Assembly: GCA_942491735.1 (NCBI GenBank) | Contig: CALOCN010000016.1 | Location: forward strand, 1-33,363 | Direction of reading: 5' to 3' | DNA: 33,363 bases | Source of the DNA: CALOCN01 sp942491735 | GTDB taxonomy: Bacteria > Eisenbacteria > RBG-16-71-46 > JABDJR01 | Shown here: positions 1 to 9,054 of the stretch, piece after piece | How positions within the stretch are numbered: position 1 is the first letter of the stretch | Layout: each line of letters starts with the position of its first letter | Translations under genes and position numbers: made by a program | The notes under the pieces: generated by a model | Told to the model about the DNA's origin: nothing | Database searches by the model: none | Seen by the model: only the letters and a program-made list of their open reading frames with translations

Positions 1-3000
1 TGACCCTCACCCCTTCCGCATCCACCCCCGCCATGGCGCGCGCCAGCGCCAGCGCCTCGGCCAGTGAGCCCTGGGCCTTGATGGCGAAGCGCCCCGAGGT
101 CAAGGAACTCCACCGGGATGGCGATTCGCTGCATCCAGCCCTTGATCGCCGCACCCACCGGCGGGGTGGAGAAGTCGAGCTCGATGCGCCCATTGCGCAC
201 CAGAACCGCACTGATCGCGGCCATGGCCCCGAGAATCCGCAGCTCGCGCAGGCGGAACAGGGCCTCGGCCTGGGGGGCGAGCTTGCCAAACCGATCGCGG
301 ATTTCCTTCTCCAGGGAGGCCACCACCTCGACCTCCTTGGCGTCGGCGAGCCGCTTGTAGAAGGCGACCTTTTCCTCCGCGTCCTCGACGTAATCGTCGG
401 GGAGGAAGGCGTCGACGTCGGTGGTCATGCGCGGTTCCGGACGATCCTCCATGGGCAACCCGTGCAGCTCGCGCACCGCTTCATCCACCAGTCGGCAGTA
501 CATCTCGAAACCCGACCGAGATCATCTGGCCGTGCTGCTCGCGCCCCAGGATGTTCCCCGAACCGCGGATCTCCATGTCGCGCATGGCAGGAAGCCGCTG
601 CCCAGCTCGTCGAACTCGGCGATGGCGCGCAGGCGCTTCATGGCGTTCTCGCTCAATACCCGCGACGACGCGACCAAAAACGTACAGAACGCCTTCTGCG
701 TGCTGCGCCCGACCCGACCGCGCAGCTGGTAGAGCTGGGAGAGACCAAACGCGTCGGCGCGGTTCACCAGCATGGTGTTCACTGCCGAGATGTCCAGGCC
801 GTTCTCGATGATCATGGTGGCCACGAGGACGTCGAGGTCTCCGGCGATGAACTGGTGCATGACCTGCTCCAGCTCGTGTTCGCGCATCTGACCGTGGCCC
901 ACCCCGACCCGGAGCTGCGGGCACAGCTTGCGGATGTAGCTGGCCATGGTGTTGATCGACTCGACCCGGTTGTGCACGAAGAACGATTGGCCGCCTCGGT
1001 CCGCCTCACGCAGCAGGGATTCCTGGATCAGCTCACGATCAAACTCGGCGATCTCGGTCTGCACCGGCACGCGTCCCGCGGGGGGCGTGGAGATGACCGT
1101 GATGTCGCGCACCCCGAGCAGCGAGAGGTTGAGCGTGCGCGGAATGGGGGTCGCGGTGAGGGTGAGCACGTCGATGTTCGCCCGCAGTCCCTTGATCTTC
1201 TCCTTGTGGGCCACGCCAAAACGCTGCTCCTCGTCGACCACCAGCAGCCGCAGGTTCTTGAACTTCACCTTCTTGCCCAGGAGCGCGTGGGTGCCAATGA
1301 GCAGGTCCAGCTCGCCCAGTTCCAGCTTGCGCAGGATCTCGGTCTTCTCCTTGGCGGTGCGGAACCGCGAGAGCATCTCCACCTTGATCGGGAAGTCGCG
1401 AAAGCGTTCGGTGAAGGTGTTGTAGTGCTGCTCGCAGAGAATGGTCGTGGGGACAAGAATCGCCACCTGGGTACCGTCCATGATCGCCTTGAACGCGGCG
1501 CGCATGGCGACCTCGGTCTTGCCGTAGCCCACGTCGCCGCACACCAGCCGGTCCATGGGCGTCGCCGCTTCCATGTCCGTGCGCACCGCTTCAATCGCCG
1601 CGAGCTGATCCGGGGTTTCGTCGTAGGGGAACGAACCTTCGAGCTCGCGCTGCCACGGCGTGTCCGGGGCGAAGGCGTGTCCGGGATGGGCCTTGCGCAG
1701 CGCGTAGAGCCGGATGAGTTCCCCGGCCATCTCCTGGATGGACTTCTTGGCCCGGGCCTTGGTGGTCGCCCACCCCGTGCCCCCGAGGCGCGAGAGCGAT
1801 GGCGCCCGACCCTCCTCGCTGGAATAGCGCTGCACCAGGTCGAGCTGATCAATGGGAACGTAGAGCTTGTCCTTGCCCTGATACTCGAGCTGCAGGACGT
1901 CGGTCTGGTGCCCGTTGACCTCGATGCGGGTCAGCCCGAGGTAGCGCGCGATCCCGTGCTCCACATGCACGATGTACGACCCGGGCTTGAGGGTCTCGAG
2001 TTCCTTGAGCCCGAACCCGCTCTTGAACCGGCGTGCACTCTTGCGTCGTCGGGGGCGGGAGAAGAATTCGTGATCGGTGAACACCGCGAGCCTGGCGTCT
2101 TCCAGCACGAACCCGGCCGAGATCACCCCGAGCACCAGCTCGATGCGGATGTCCTCCTCGACCAGCAGTTCGTGCAGTCGTCGACGCTGCCCTTCGTTGT
2201 CGCAGAACATCACCAGGTGCATGCCGGCGTCGGCCAGCCCGTTGAGATGATTGCGCCACATCTCCAGCTTGCGACCAAACGAGTCCGGCGGATGCGAGCG
2301 CACGCGGCACGCGAGATCGCGTTGGCGCCCGTATCCGGGGTGAGATCGGAGATGCGAATGAGCGTGGCGCGCGCGGAGTTCCTTCTGGAGGGACTCGGGA
2401 TCCACGTACAGCTCCTGCGGCGGGCTCACATGGGGGAAACTCGGCGCTGACCTCGGCGTGGGCGGCGGTGATCGCTTCCCAGGTGGTCTCGACCCGGGAG
2501 ATGACCAGCCCCGGCTCTTCGAGAATGACGATGGCGTTTCCGGGCAGGTACGCGGTGAACGCGGTGAGTTCCTGATGCAGTCGACCGGCCACGCGCTCGA
2601 TGCCCGCGGGATGGACCTCGGTTTCAAAGGAGTCGGCAAGGTCGTCGCCCGCTTCGGGGTCGATCTCCTTGCCCAGTTCGAGCACGGCGAGGTCGATGGT
2701 GTCCTGGTCGAGCAGCAGCTCGTGGCGCGGAATGACCACCGCTTCGTCGAGGGTGCGCACCGAACGCTGGGTGTGCACGTCGAACTCGCGGATCGACGTC
2801 ACCTCGTCGTACTCGATCTCGATGCGAATGGGATGCGTGCCGCCCAGGGAGTAGATGTCGAGAATGCCCCCGCGCAGGGCGGAGTCGCCCACCTCCTCCA
2901 CCGCGGGGCAGCGGTTGTAGCCCAGGTAGGTGAGCCGGGTGAGTCACGTCGTCGAGGTCCACCGGGTCGCCCACCTTGAAGCGCAGCAGGTGCTTGCGCT

Positions 3001-3376
3001 GCAGCAGATCCGGCCCGACCACTTTCTCGGTCAGCCCCTTGGCCGTGGCCACGATCACCCCGTCCCCATGGGTGGCGAAGTGGGTCATGGTCTCCAGACG
3101 CGCGGCGGCGACCTCGGTGTGGGCCTGTTTGACGTCGTAGGGGCGGGTGGTGTGCTCGGGCAGATGGTGGACCGACTCGTCCAGGAACAGTTCCAGGTCC
3201 ATGCGCGCGGTGTCCGCGGATTCCTCTCCCGAGGTGATGTAGAGCACGAGGGAGCCGGTGCGTCGGCGCAACTCGGCCACGAACAGGGCCTTGGAAGCGC
3301 CCACGAGCTTGTGGACATGGACCGGGGAACGGGTGGCCAGCGCCGCTTCCACCGCCGGGAAGGCAGGGAGAGACAC
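1..3376 (-). CDS. mfd: Transcription-repair coupling factor Mfd (frameshifted, 3' end cut by window edge)
   Basis: Mfd is an ATP-dependent DNA translocase that removes stalled RNA polymerase and recruits UvrA. Reading leftwards, I see the UvrB-like N-terminal region, the CarD-like polymerase-interaction module (VHVEHGIARYLGL, near 1960), Walker A (GDVGYGKTE, near 1530), the DEEQ box (VVDEEQRFGV), TLTATPIPRTL, and the helicase end motif QLYQLRGRVGR near 735. The C-terminal TRCF domain runs off position 1. About 1,125 codons are present against a usual 1,100-1,200, so little is missing. The frame changes five times, near 2940, 2435, 588, 510 and 107, yet conserved motifs continue on both sides of each change; four are +1 insertions and one is a deletion. 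I read these as sequence errors. The GTG at 3376 is preferred because GGGGAGG lies five bases upstream; a GTG at 3382 overlaps that ribosome site. Confidence 0.93.
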
Positions 3377-3454
3377 GATCACCTCCCCAGGGGGGACGCG
3401 TCAGGGCGGGCACTTCGCTCCGGATCGTCGACGGCACGGGACATGGACCGGCAA

Positions 3455-3484
3455 GGATACCACCACCGTGCGCCGGTGGTATCC
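3455..3484. promoter_or_regulatory. Perfect 10-bp inverted repeat between divergent mfd and cytochrome c genes
   Basis: GGATACCACC at 3455-3464 is repeated as its exact reverse complement at 3475-3484, with a 10-base loop. Each arm contains TATCCT reading outward (3480-3485 on +, 3459-3454 on -). The same hexamer serves as a likely -10 box at 11859 and 30508. The site is about 57 bases before the cytochrome start and about 80 before the mfd start. It could be a shared operator over back-to-back -10 elements. I see no good -35 box for either direction, so the promoter reading is tentative. Confidence 0.5.
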
Positions 3485-3541
3485 TCCGCGCCATCGCGAA
3501 CCGATTCGCGGCACATTCGTCGATCCATCCCGGAGGCCCTG

Positions 3542-4415
3542 ATGAAATTCCTGAAACGGTTGGGTGCGTTTCTCTTGATTCTCGTGGTGCTGGCCCTGGG
3601 CGGCGTGGTCGCCGCCTGGTTCGTGGTGGGGTCGCAACTCGGAACCCCGACCGTCGAGACACGCAGCGGGGTGGGTATCCCCGTGGACCCCTCGGAAATC
3701 GCCCGGGGGAAGCACCTCACCGAGGCGTGGCCGGTTTGCTCGGACTGCCACGGGGCGGACCTAAAAAAAGGGGGGGGACGCGTCCTGGTGGACTCGGCCG
3801 TCTTTGCCCGGTTCAGTGCTCCCAACATCACGCGCGGGGCCAGGGGAGGCGTGGTCGGGGACCACACCGCCGAGGACTGGGTGCGGGCCATTCGTCACGG
3901 GGTGGATCCGGGAAGGCAAACCCCTGATCCTCATGCCGTCCGAGGCGTTTGCCGAGATGAGCGACCAGGACCTCGGAGCCGCGGTGGCCTACCTGCAGAC
4001 AGCGCTACCGGTGGATCGCGACGTTCCCAAGGCGGACCTGAAGGTCATTGGGCGCGTGGTCGAGGCATTGTTCCAGCCGTTCCTCAACGCCCTGGTCCAG
4101 GATCACACCGCGCCGTCGCTGGTCAGTCCGGTACCGGGCCCAACCGCCGAGTACGGGCGCTACCTGGGAATCGCCTGTCGATCCTGTCATGGCGACCAGC
4201 TCCAGGGAGGGAGCCAGGACACTCCGGACCTGCTCACCAGCAAGACCCTGGGGCCGTACGACGAGGCCCAGTTCTTCAAGACAATGCGTACCGGCGTGGC
4301 CGCGGATCATCGCGAGATGGACCCCGACCTCATGCCCTGGACCACGTATCGCAACATGACCGAGGACGAACTCCGTGCGGTGTGGCTCTATCTCCAGGAG
4401 GGCCCAGGGGAGTGA
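3542..4415 (+). CDS. Membrane-anchored diheme cytochrome c (one frameshift)
   Basis: An N-terminal hydrophobic helix (residues about 8-30, FLLILVVLALGG...) anchors or exports the protein. Two heme c sites follow: CSDCH at 3737-3751 and CRSCH near 4177, each heading a class I cytochrome c fold, so it is probably a periplasmic electron carrier. A distal-ligand candidate is the Met of LILMPSEAF in the first domain and DLMPW in the second. The frame shifts by +1 near 3905-3917; the fold reads through as ...RHGVD then EGKPLILMP. Length is 874 nt, one base more than a multiple of three. GGAGG at 3532-3536 supports ATG 3542. Its stop overlaps a possible GTG start of the S41 peptidase, suggesting co-transcription. 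The partner oxidase or dehydrogenase is not visible. Confidence 0.87.
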
Positions 4416-4420
4416 CCCAT

Positions 4421-6267
4421 GTGTCACGGGTCCGTGGGGAGGGTTTCCACCGGAGCGGTGGGTGGCTCACCCGGCAGATCGGGTGGTGGCTCGCCGCGTT
4501 GGTGTGGGTCTCCGGCCACGTCGCGGCGACGGAGTGCCTGGCCCAGGCCAAGGGCGGAGCAACCGACTTCATTCCGGCCGGGGCTATCAACAACGTCTTC
4601 GCCGGAAAACCCCCTGGCCATCGTGGTGGAGGATGCGCCGGGCACGGTCGCTTACGTTGGTGCGATCCGGGATCAGTTCTTCCCCGAAGCGGACATCTTC
4701 ACCGACGAACAGGCGGTCCTGAGCGACCTGAGCGGCCACAACCTGCTGGTGTACACCACACCGGATGGCGTGTGGTTTCGGCGGTACGCGGAGCGATTGC
4801 CGATGGGGTATGGGGAGGGTGTCGCCTGGCTCCAGGACCAGGAGTTCGCCGGGGACCACCTTCGGGTCCTCGCCGCCATCCGTCATCCCCAAGCCCCGGA
4901 GCGCCGGGCGATTCTCTACACGGCCGCCGTGGCCGCGGATCTCATCGGGATCAACAACCTGTTCCATGGTCCCACCGAGTGGCTCGTGGCCGACGGTGCG
5001 AAGGCACTGGCCGAGGGGGATTACACGGTCACCCACCCGCTGACCGTGGATCAGATGATCCGGGATCTGGACGCCCTGGTGGGAACGGTGCTCGCGGTGC
5101 ATCCCGCCACCCTGGAGGGCGCGCCGGCGGAGTTGGCCACCGCGGTGACCTCGGGCCCGGGCAGCGATTCGGGAAGGGATGTCGCGGACCGACTTCTGGT
5201 TCCTTCTCCAAGGGGTGTGCCTGTCACTGAAGGACGCGCACACCGCGATGACCCCGCCTGTATCCGGGGAGCGGGTACATCTCCCCTTGCGCTGGTTGTA
5301 CGAGGACGGGTTGATCGTCTCGGCCAAGACCGACGTCCTGGTCAAGGGGGATCGGGTACTGGCGATCGGCGGCCACGACGAGACGAAACTGCAGGCGGCG
5401 CTGTCCCGATTGGTCCCCGCGGAGAACCGGTGGTGGGTCCGCGAGTGGGGTGAGGCCCTGCTGGGTGATGTCGCGGTGCTGCGGCTGCTGGGCGTTGTGG
5501 GCGGGGCCCCGGTGCCGGTGACCCTGGAACGGAGCGGAACGACCTTCACGGTAAGACTCGCCGTTTCGAAGGAACTCCCCCAGGAGGAGGCGCCACCCTG
5601 GGTACGCTTCACTCTGTACCCGCGACACGATCTGGCCGTCTTCACCCTGGATGCCTGTCGCCCGGATGATCACTACAAGGGCGTCCTGCGCGACTTCTTT
5701 ACCGGCGTTCACGAGGCGGGCATCACCCGGGTTGCCATCGATGTGCGCCGCAACACGGGTGGCAACTCCCAGGTGGTGGATGAGTTCCTTCGCTATGTGG
5801 ATGTTGATGGGTACCTGGGCTACTCGGGAGAGATGCGCTGGTCTCCCCAGGCGATCGAGCAGCGGGGTTATGAGGGGGAGCCGGGGTACGTGCGCAACCG
5901 GCGAAACCCCAAGACCAACGACCCGGTCGCGTCGCCGCCCCCGTTCGCGGGAGAGATGTTCGTTCTCACCGGAAAGAGGACCTTCTCCAGCGGGAACTGG
6001 TTCGCGGTGATCCTGAGTGACAACGGCCTGGCCACGGTGGTCGGTGAGCCAACCGGGAATGCACCGTCTTCCTACGGGGACATCCTGGGGTTCTCACTCC
6101 CCGAGAGCGCGTTTGCCTACAACGTGAGCTTCAAGAAGTGGCTTCGCCCGGACCCGACAAAGACCGACAACACGCTGCTTCCGGACCAGCTGGTTCCCAT
6201 GACCCAGTTCGACGTCATGGCAGGCAGGGATCCGGTGCTGGAGTGGCTCAAGACACCGCGACGATAG
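4421..6267 (+). CDS. Secreted S41-family (C-terminal processing-like) peptidase, two frameshifts
   Basis: The C-terminal half shows S41 hallmarks: a LKDAHTAM segment (the family's DGHT region) near 5230, the VAIDVRRNTGGN strand-loop near 5735, and the nucleophile region FVLTGKRTFSSGNWFA near 5975, with Ser in FSSGN as the likely catalytic residue. The N-terminus has a signal peptide (QIGWWLAALVWVSGHVAA). The frame changes near 4600-4618 and 5150-5165, both +1 insertions, and the gene length is two bases over a multiple of three. GTG 4421 follows GGGGAG at 4407-4412; a GTG at 4412 overlapping the cytochrome stop is an alternative. Substrate is unknown. No PDZ domain is evident, so it resembles the tricorn/IRBP-type S41 group more than classical CtpA. 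Confidence 0.82.
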
Positions 6268-6465
6268 AGCCGAGAGGGAGCTCTCTCGGGCCCGCCCGGT
6301 GTAGGACCGCGCACGGGAAGGATGATGGTGACGAGCCAGAACCACGGGTTTGCCGTGGATGGGGACTCGCCGAGCGCCGCGGTGGGAGGGGACGTGACCG
6401 CAAGGGGGTTCGTGTGACCCCGTTTCCGGTTGCCTTCCCGGAGAAAGGTGACGCTCGCTCCAAAT

Positions 6466-6690
6466 CCTCGATCCACACGGCCTGCAAGGGCGCTCCTTGC
6501 GCAGAACTTCCGACCCAGATCTCCTGGAGGGTCGGCGCTTGCGCCAAGCCTTCCAACCAAACGGCCTGGAGCGACAGGTCCTAGCCAGCACCTCCGATCC
6601 AAATGAACTGGAGAGCCAGGCGTTTGCTCCTGGTCTTTGAACCAGCTCGTCTGGAGGGCGAAGCGTTGCCCCGTTCTAAGCCCTGAGCCC
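6466..6690. repeat. Degenerate 42-bp tandem repeat (about five units) in the S41-HNH gap
   Basis: The 475-base gap between the convergent S41 and HNH genes has no convincing gene. It contains about five diverged units whose CTGGAG-like core recurs at 6481, 6523, 6565, 6607 and 6650: exactly 42 bases apart three times, then 43. On the minus strand four units read in one frame as LQ-x-x-W followed by nine residues (LQFIW, LQAVW, LQEIW, LQAVW), broken by one TAG. The fifth (LQTSW) sits one frame away. After the core, several units carry an imperfect inverted repeat, for example GCAAGG/CCTTGC and CCAGG/CCTGG. It may be a decayed 14-residue repeat protein or a structured non-coding repeat. The rest of the gap (6268-6465, 6691-6742) shows nothing I recognise. 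Confidence 0.7.
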
Positions 6691-6742
6691 GGTTGGGCTC
6701 CTGCATCCACGAAGGCTATGCCCTGGTGGGTGAGGGTTGCGA

Positions 6743-8278
6743 CTAGGAGACTTCCCGCAACACCTCCTCGCGGAAGGTGTGATGCAGCGCTCGATGGCAA
6801 CCGGAGCATAGTGTCACGAGGTTTTGGAGGTCGTGGCTTCCCCCGGCGCTGCGGGGAATCTTGTGATGAACCTCAACGAACAAGGCGCGCTCGCACCCCT
6901 TGACCCGACAACGATGTCCATCGCGGCGCAGGGCCTCGCGGCGAGTGGCCGGAGGCACGGTGGACCGGTTGCGATCTCCCGGAACCAGAACGCGCGCATC
7001 GCACAGGATGGATTGAAGGGTTGCCGGCGAGAGGGATCGATTGGATTGGGCGCCGGCCATGGCACCCTGCTCGCAGTTGGGGCATACGGTGACCATCACC
7101 TGGTAGTGCGGTTCGTGGTGAGGGGGGTGAGAGTGATGACTGGCCGCGGCGTCTACCCGGGTGGCCGGAGTGCCATGCGCCTGAACCACCGTCGTTTCGT
7201 CACCCGATCCCGCGGAGTTGCTCATGTCCTCCCGGGTGGACACCGTGTCTCTCCGGGTGGACACCGTGTCGTGACTCGGTTCCGTCTTGGGTTCCGTTGT
7301 CAGCTCCGTTATCACTTGCGTTGTCGCTTCCCTGGCGGGACTACCTGACCTGCACTCTTGCTTCCGAGTCGACGCGATGCCGTGGGCTGCGCTGGCCTTC
7401 GTTGCTGAACCCAAAGAGGCGGTTGAGCCTCCCCCTGTGGACTGAACCTCGCGGCGTCCACTCGCATCCCCCTGTTCGGGTGCGTCGCCATGAGGGGGTT
7501 TACCTCCCCGGGTAGACAGCTCTCGTCGTTGCCGCACATCCAACTCCAGCCGGGCGACCAGGGCCTCGTGGGCCGCTACCAACAGCTCGGCCCGGGTTCC
7601 CTTGAACCCGAGCTTGCGCACGCGTTCCATCAAGGCGGTGTAGCGCCCGTGCAGAACCGGGTCCAGATCGCATCCGACCCGGATGGGTATGTCCAGGGAC
7701 TGCAGATTCTCAAGGGCCTCCGGGGACTCCGGCACATCCCGGGCGCTGCCCGGCTGCGCGGCCTGACCCGGCAGCGCCTTCGCATGGTGACTCGACACGG
7801 CGGTGGCTCCGGCATCCCCACCGACCCTCGACAAGCCCAACGTGGCCTGCGATCGATTCGCCACCCTTTGCTTCGCCGCCGCGCGAGTGCGCACGACGGC
7901 GACCTCGAGGTCGCGCCGGCTCGCCGTCTTGGCCGCCTGCACCCACTGTGATTCGGTCCGTGGTGTGGCCACGTTGACCACCGCGCGCGCTTTGGTCCAG
8001 CTCACCTCACCCGTGGCCAGCGACTCCCGCAGTCTTGGCAGCTCCTTGAGTTTCTGGGCCAGCTGGATGAACGCATACGCCTTGGAACGCGAAAACCCGA
8101 GCTCTTCCTGGGCGTAGAGCACCATGGACCCGTGACCCAGCTCCAGATAGAGACGCCGATGAAGAATTTCCGCGAACCACTGCACCGCGTTCTGCTCGGC
8201 GCGCTGGAGCTCGCTGATCGCGTGCTTGAGATGACGGTGGACTGCTTGCGCGGACATCTCGCGACGATTCAAAGACAT
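6743..8278 (-). CDS. HNH endonuclease with helical N-terminal domain and long variable linker
   Basis: The C-terminus is an HNH nuclease fold: CRVKGC, then VEVHHKIPRSAGG, then NLVTLCSGCHRALHH, giving the beta-beta-alpha metal core with two zinc-knuckle Cys pairs. The first 150 residues are helical and match the N-terminal domain common in bacterial HNH proteins (LYAQEELGFSRSKAYAFIQLA). Between them lies a hydrophilic linker of over 200 residues rich in Ser, Thr, Gly and His, containing STR repeats (VSTRRDTVSTRED, LSTRGG). ATG 8278 is chosen because GGGGGAGG lies four bases upstream; frame-open sequence above it is the ribosome site. A CPNC pair precedes the HNH domain. It is 511 residues and convergent with the peptidase. 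Function is unknown; a REP13E12-like selfish or defence role is possible. Confidence 0.88.
   Translation of the reverse strand: MSLNRREMSAQAVHRHLKHAISELQRAEQNAVQWFAEILHRRLYLELGHGSMVLYAQEELGFSRSKAYAFIQLAQKLKELPRLRESLATGEVSWTKARAVVNVATPRTESQWVQAAKTASRRDLEVAVVRTRAAAKQRVANRSQATLGLSRVGGDAGATAVSSHHAKALPGQAAQPGSARDVPESPEALENLQSLDIPIRVGCDLDPVLHGRYTALMERVRKLGFKGTRAELLVAAHEALVARLELDVRQRRELSTRGGKPPHGDAPEQGDASGRREVQSTGGGSTASLGSATKASAAHGIASTRKQECRSGSPAREATTQVITELTTEPKTEPSHDTVSTRRDTVSTREDMSNSAGSGDETTVVQAHGTPATRVDAAASHHSHPPHHEPHYQVMVTVCPNCEQGAMAGAQSNRSLSPATLQSILCDARVLVPGDRNRSTVPPATRREALRRDGHRCRVKGCERALFVEVHHKIPRSAGGSHDLQNLVTLCSGCHRALHHTFREEVLREVS
7151..7166. repeat. CCCGGG-centred palindromic motif, copy a
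   Basis: GTCTACCCGGGTGGCC inside the HNH gene linker, the weakest of six related sites. It matches the consensus GTCT-n-CCCGGG-n-AGAC on the left arm and has a diverged right arm. It encodes the TRVDA segment of the protein. Confidence 0.45.
7226..7262. repeat. Tandem pair of CCCGGG-centred palindromes, copies b and c
   Basis: Two near-palindromes start 21 bases apart: GTCC-T-CCCGGG-T-GGAC at 7226-7241 and GTCT-C-TCCGGG-T-GGAC at 7247-7262. They lie in the HNH gene and encode the two seven-residue repeats DTVSTRR and DTVSTRE. Each can be read as a dyad with arms of four to six bases around the CCCGGG core. Confidence 0.65.
7502..7517. repeat. CCCGGG-centred palindromic motif, copy d
   Basis: ACCTCCCCGGGTAGAC, encoding LSTRGG at the start of the HNH linker. 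The core and right arm match the intergenic copies at 8597 and 8927; the left arm is partly diverged. Confidence 0.55.
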
Positions 8279-8390
8279 GGCTCCTCCCCCTGAAGCTGTG
8301 TGATCGGGCGTCCGGGTTGCGCCGGGTCGCGTTGCTTGTGAACTTTGGCTGCGCCGCATCTCGACGGGGGAGGTGTCGAGGAGAAGAAGA

Positions 8391-8487
8391 GTGTGACACT
8401 GGGCGAGCGGTCTTGTCAATATGTATGCATAAAAAATCTATCGATGCATTCAATATTTATCAACTGTCTATGATTCGACGATTGCTG
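8391..8487 (-). promoter_or_regulatory. AT-rich island, probable HNH gene promoter region
   Basis: An abrupt AT-rich stretch (8412-8487) in otherwise GC-rich DNA lies upstream of the HNH gene. On the minus strand TTGACA at 8419-8414 is a perfect -35 hexamer; 18 bases on is only a weak -10 (CACACT). Further upstream options such as TTGATA-17-TAGATT also exist. Two ATGCAT palindromes sit within the island. The compositional break suggests either an UP-element-like region or recently acquired DNA. Confidence 0.4.
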
Positions 8488-8596
8488 TCGTGTGTGCGTC
8501 ACCTTGCGATCCAGTCTGCGTCGGCTAGCGTCGCGCCACGAAGAAGGCAGGGCAATCAAGCAGGCAAGCGGGCAGGTACGCACCTACAACAACCGC

Positions 8597-8612
8597 GTCT
8601 CCCCGGGTAGAC
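8597..8612. repeat. CCCGGG-centred palindromic motif, copy e (intergenic)
   Basis: GTCTCCCCGGGTAGAC, a 16-base near-palindrome with only the two bases flanking the core unpaired. It lies outside any gene, just before the low-complexity tract. Confidence 0.65.
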
Positions 8613-8636
8613 AACGCCGAACGCCGCTGTGGCGTG

Positions 8637-8925
8637 CCATCCCTTCGAAGCCCGACCGCGCCCGGGTCCGGGTTCAAACTCGAGCCCGAACCCGAGCCCC
8701 AGTCCCAGTCCGGATCCTGGTGAAGGCTCGCGTTCGCGTCCACCTCCCACAACCTCACCTCACCTGCACCCGCAGCCGCCCCCGGATCTGTATCTGGATC
8801 CGGACCCGCTGCCGCATCCACCCTTGCGCACACACGCACACACGCACACTCGGGCACGCACGTGCACCCGCATCCACGCACGCCCCCAAACCCACACTCG
8901 CACCGGCTCCCCATCTCCCACAAAG
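8637..8925. repeat. Low-complexity hexanucleotide-like tract in the 776-base HNH-kinase gap
   Basis: The tract is built of diverged six-base units (CGAACC, CGAGCC, CCAGTC, CGGATC) changing into ACAC/GCAC runs near 8826-8860. Read as protein it gives only dipeptide strings (Pro-X, Thr-His) without RBS or family signature, so I do not call a gene. It is bounded by palindromic motifs at 8597 and 8927. The rest of the gap is the AT-rich HNH promoter region and about 110 bases before the kinase start. Confidence 0.6.
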
Positions 8926-8926
8926 A

Positions 8927-8942
8927 GTCTCCCCGGGAAGAC
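8927..8942. repeat. CCCGGG-centred palindromic motif, copy f (intergenic)
   Basis: GTCTCCCCGGGAAGAC, a near-palindrome, immediately after the low-complexity tract and 112 bases before the kinase start. With copy e it brackets the tract. Confidence 0.65.
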
Positions 8943-9054
8943 ACATCCCGATTCACTCCGTGCGCGTCCTTCGAGAAACCCCCGAAAGACTCCTTGATCC
9001 CCGCCGTCAATCAACAGGTGGCCCTCGCTACAGTCCTCTGCAATCATTCCCCCC

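Noticed and set aside
33..2450. Long open frame on the plus strand across mfd
   Set aside because: It is antisense to unmistakable helicase motifs; its product is Arg/His/Leu-rich with no family signature and no ribosome site. High GC makes stop codons rare.
1..5165. Programmed frameshifting or pseudogene decay in mfd, cytochrome and S41 genes
   Set aside because: There are too many shifts, they are nearly all single insertions, no in-frame stop replaces conserved residues, and they cluster at window ends in unrelated genes.
6466..6690. CRISPR array
   Set aside because: The repeat units abut without unique spacers and differ strongly from one another, and no cas gene is present.
8525..9010. 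Minus-strand frame through the low-complexity tract, in phase with the HNH gene and containing STRGD
   Set aside because: The product is dipeptide low complexity with no start signal. A stop separates it from the HNH gene. I keep only the repeats as features.
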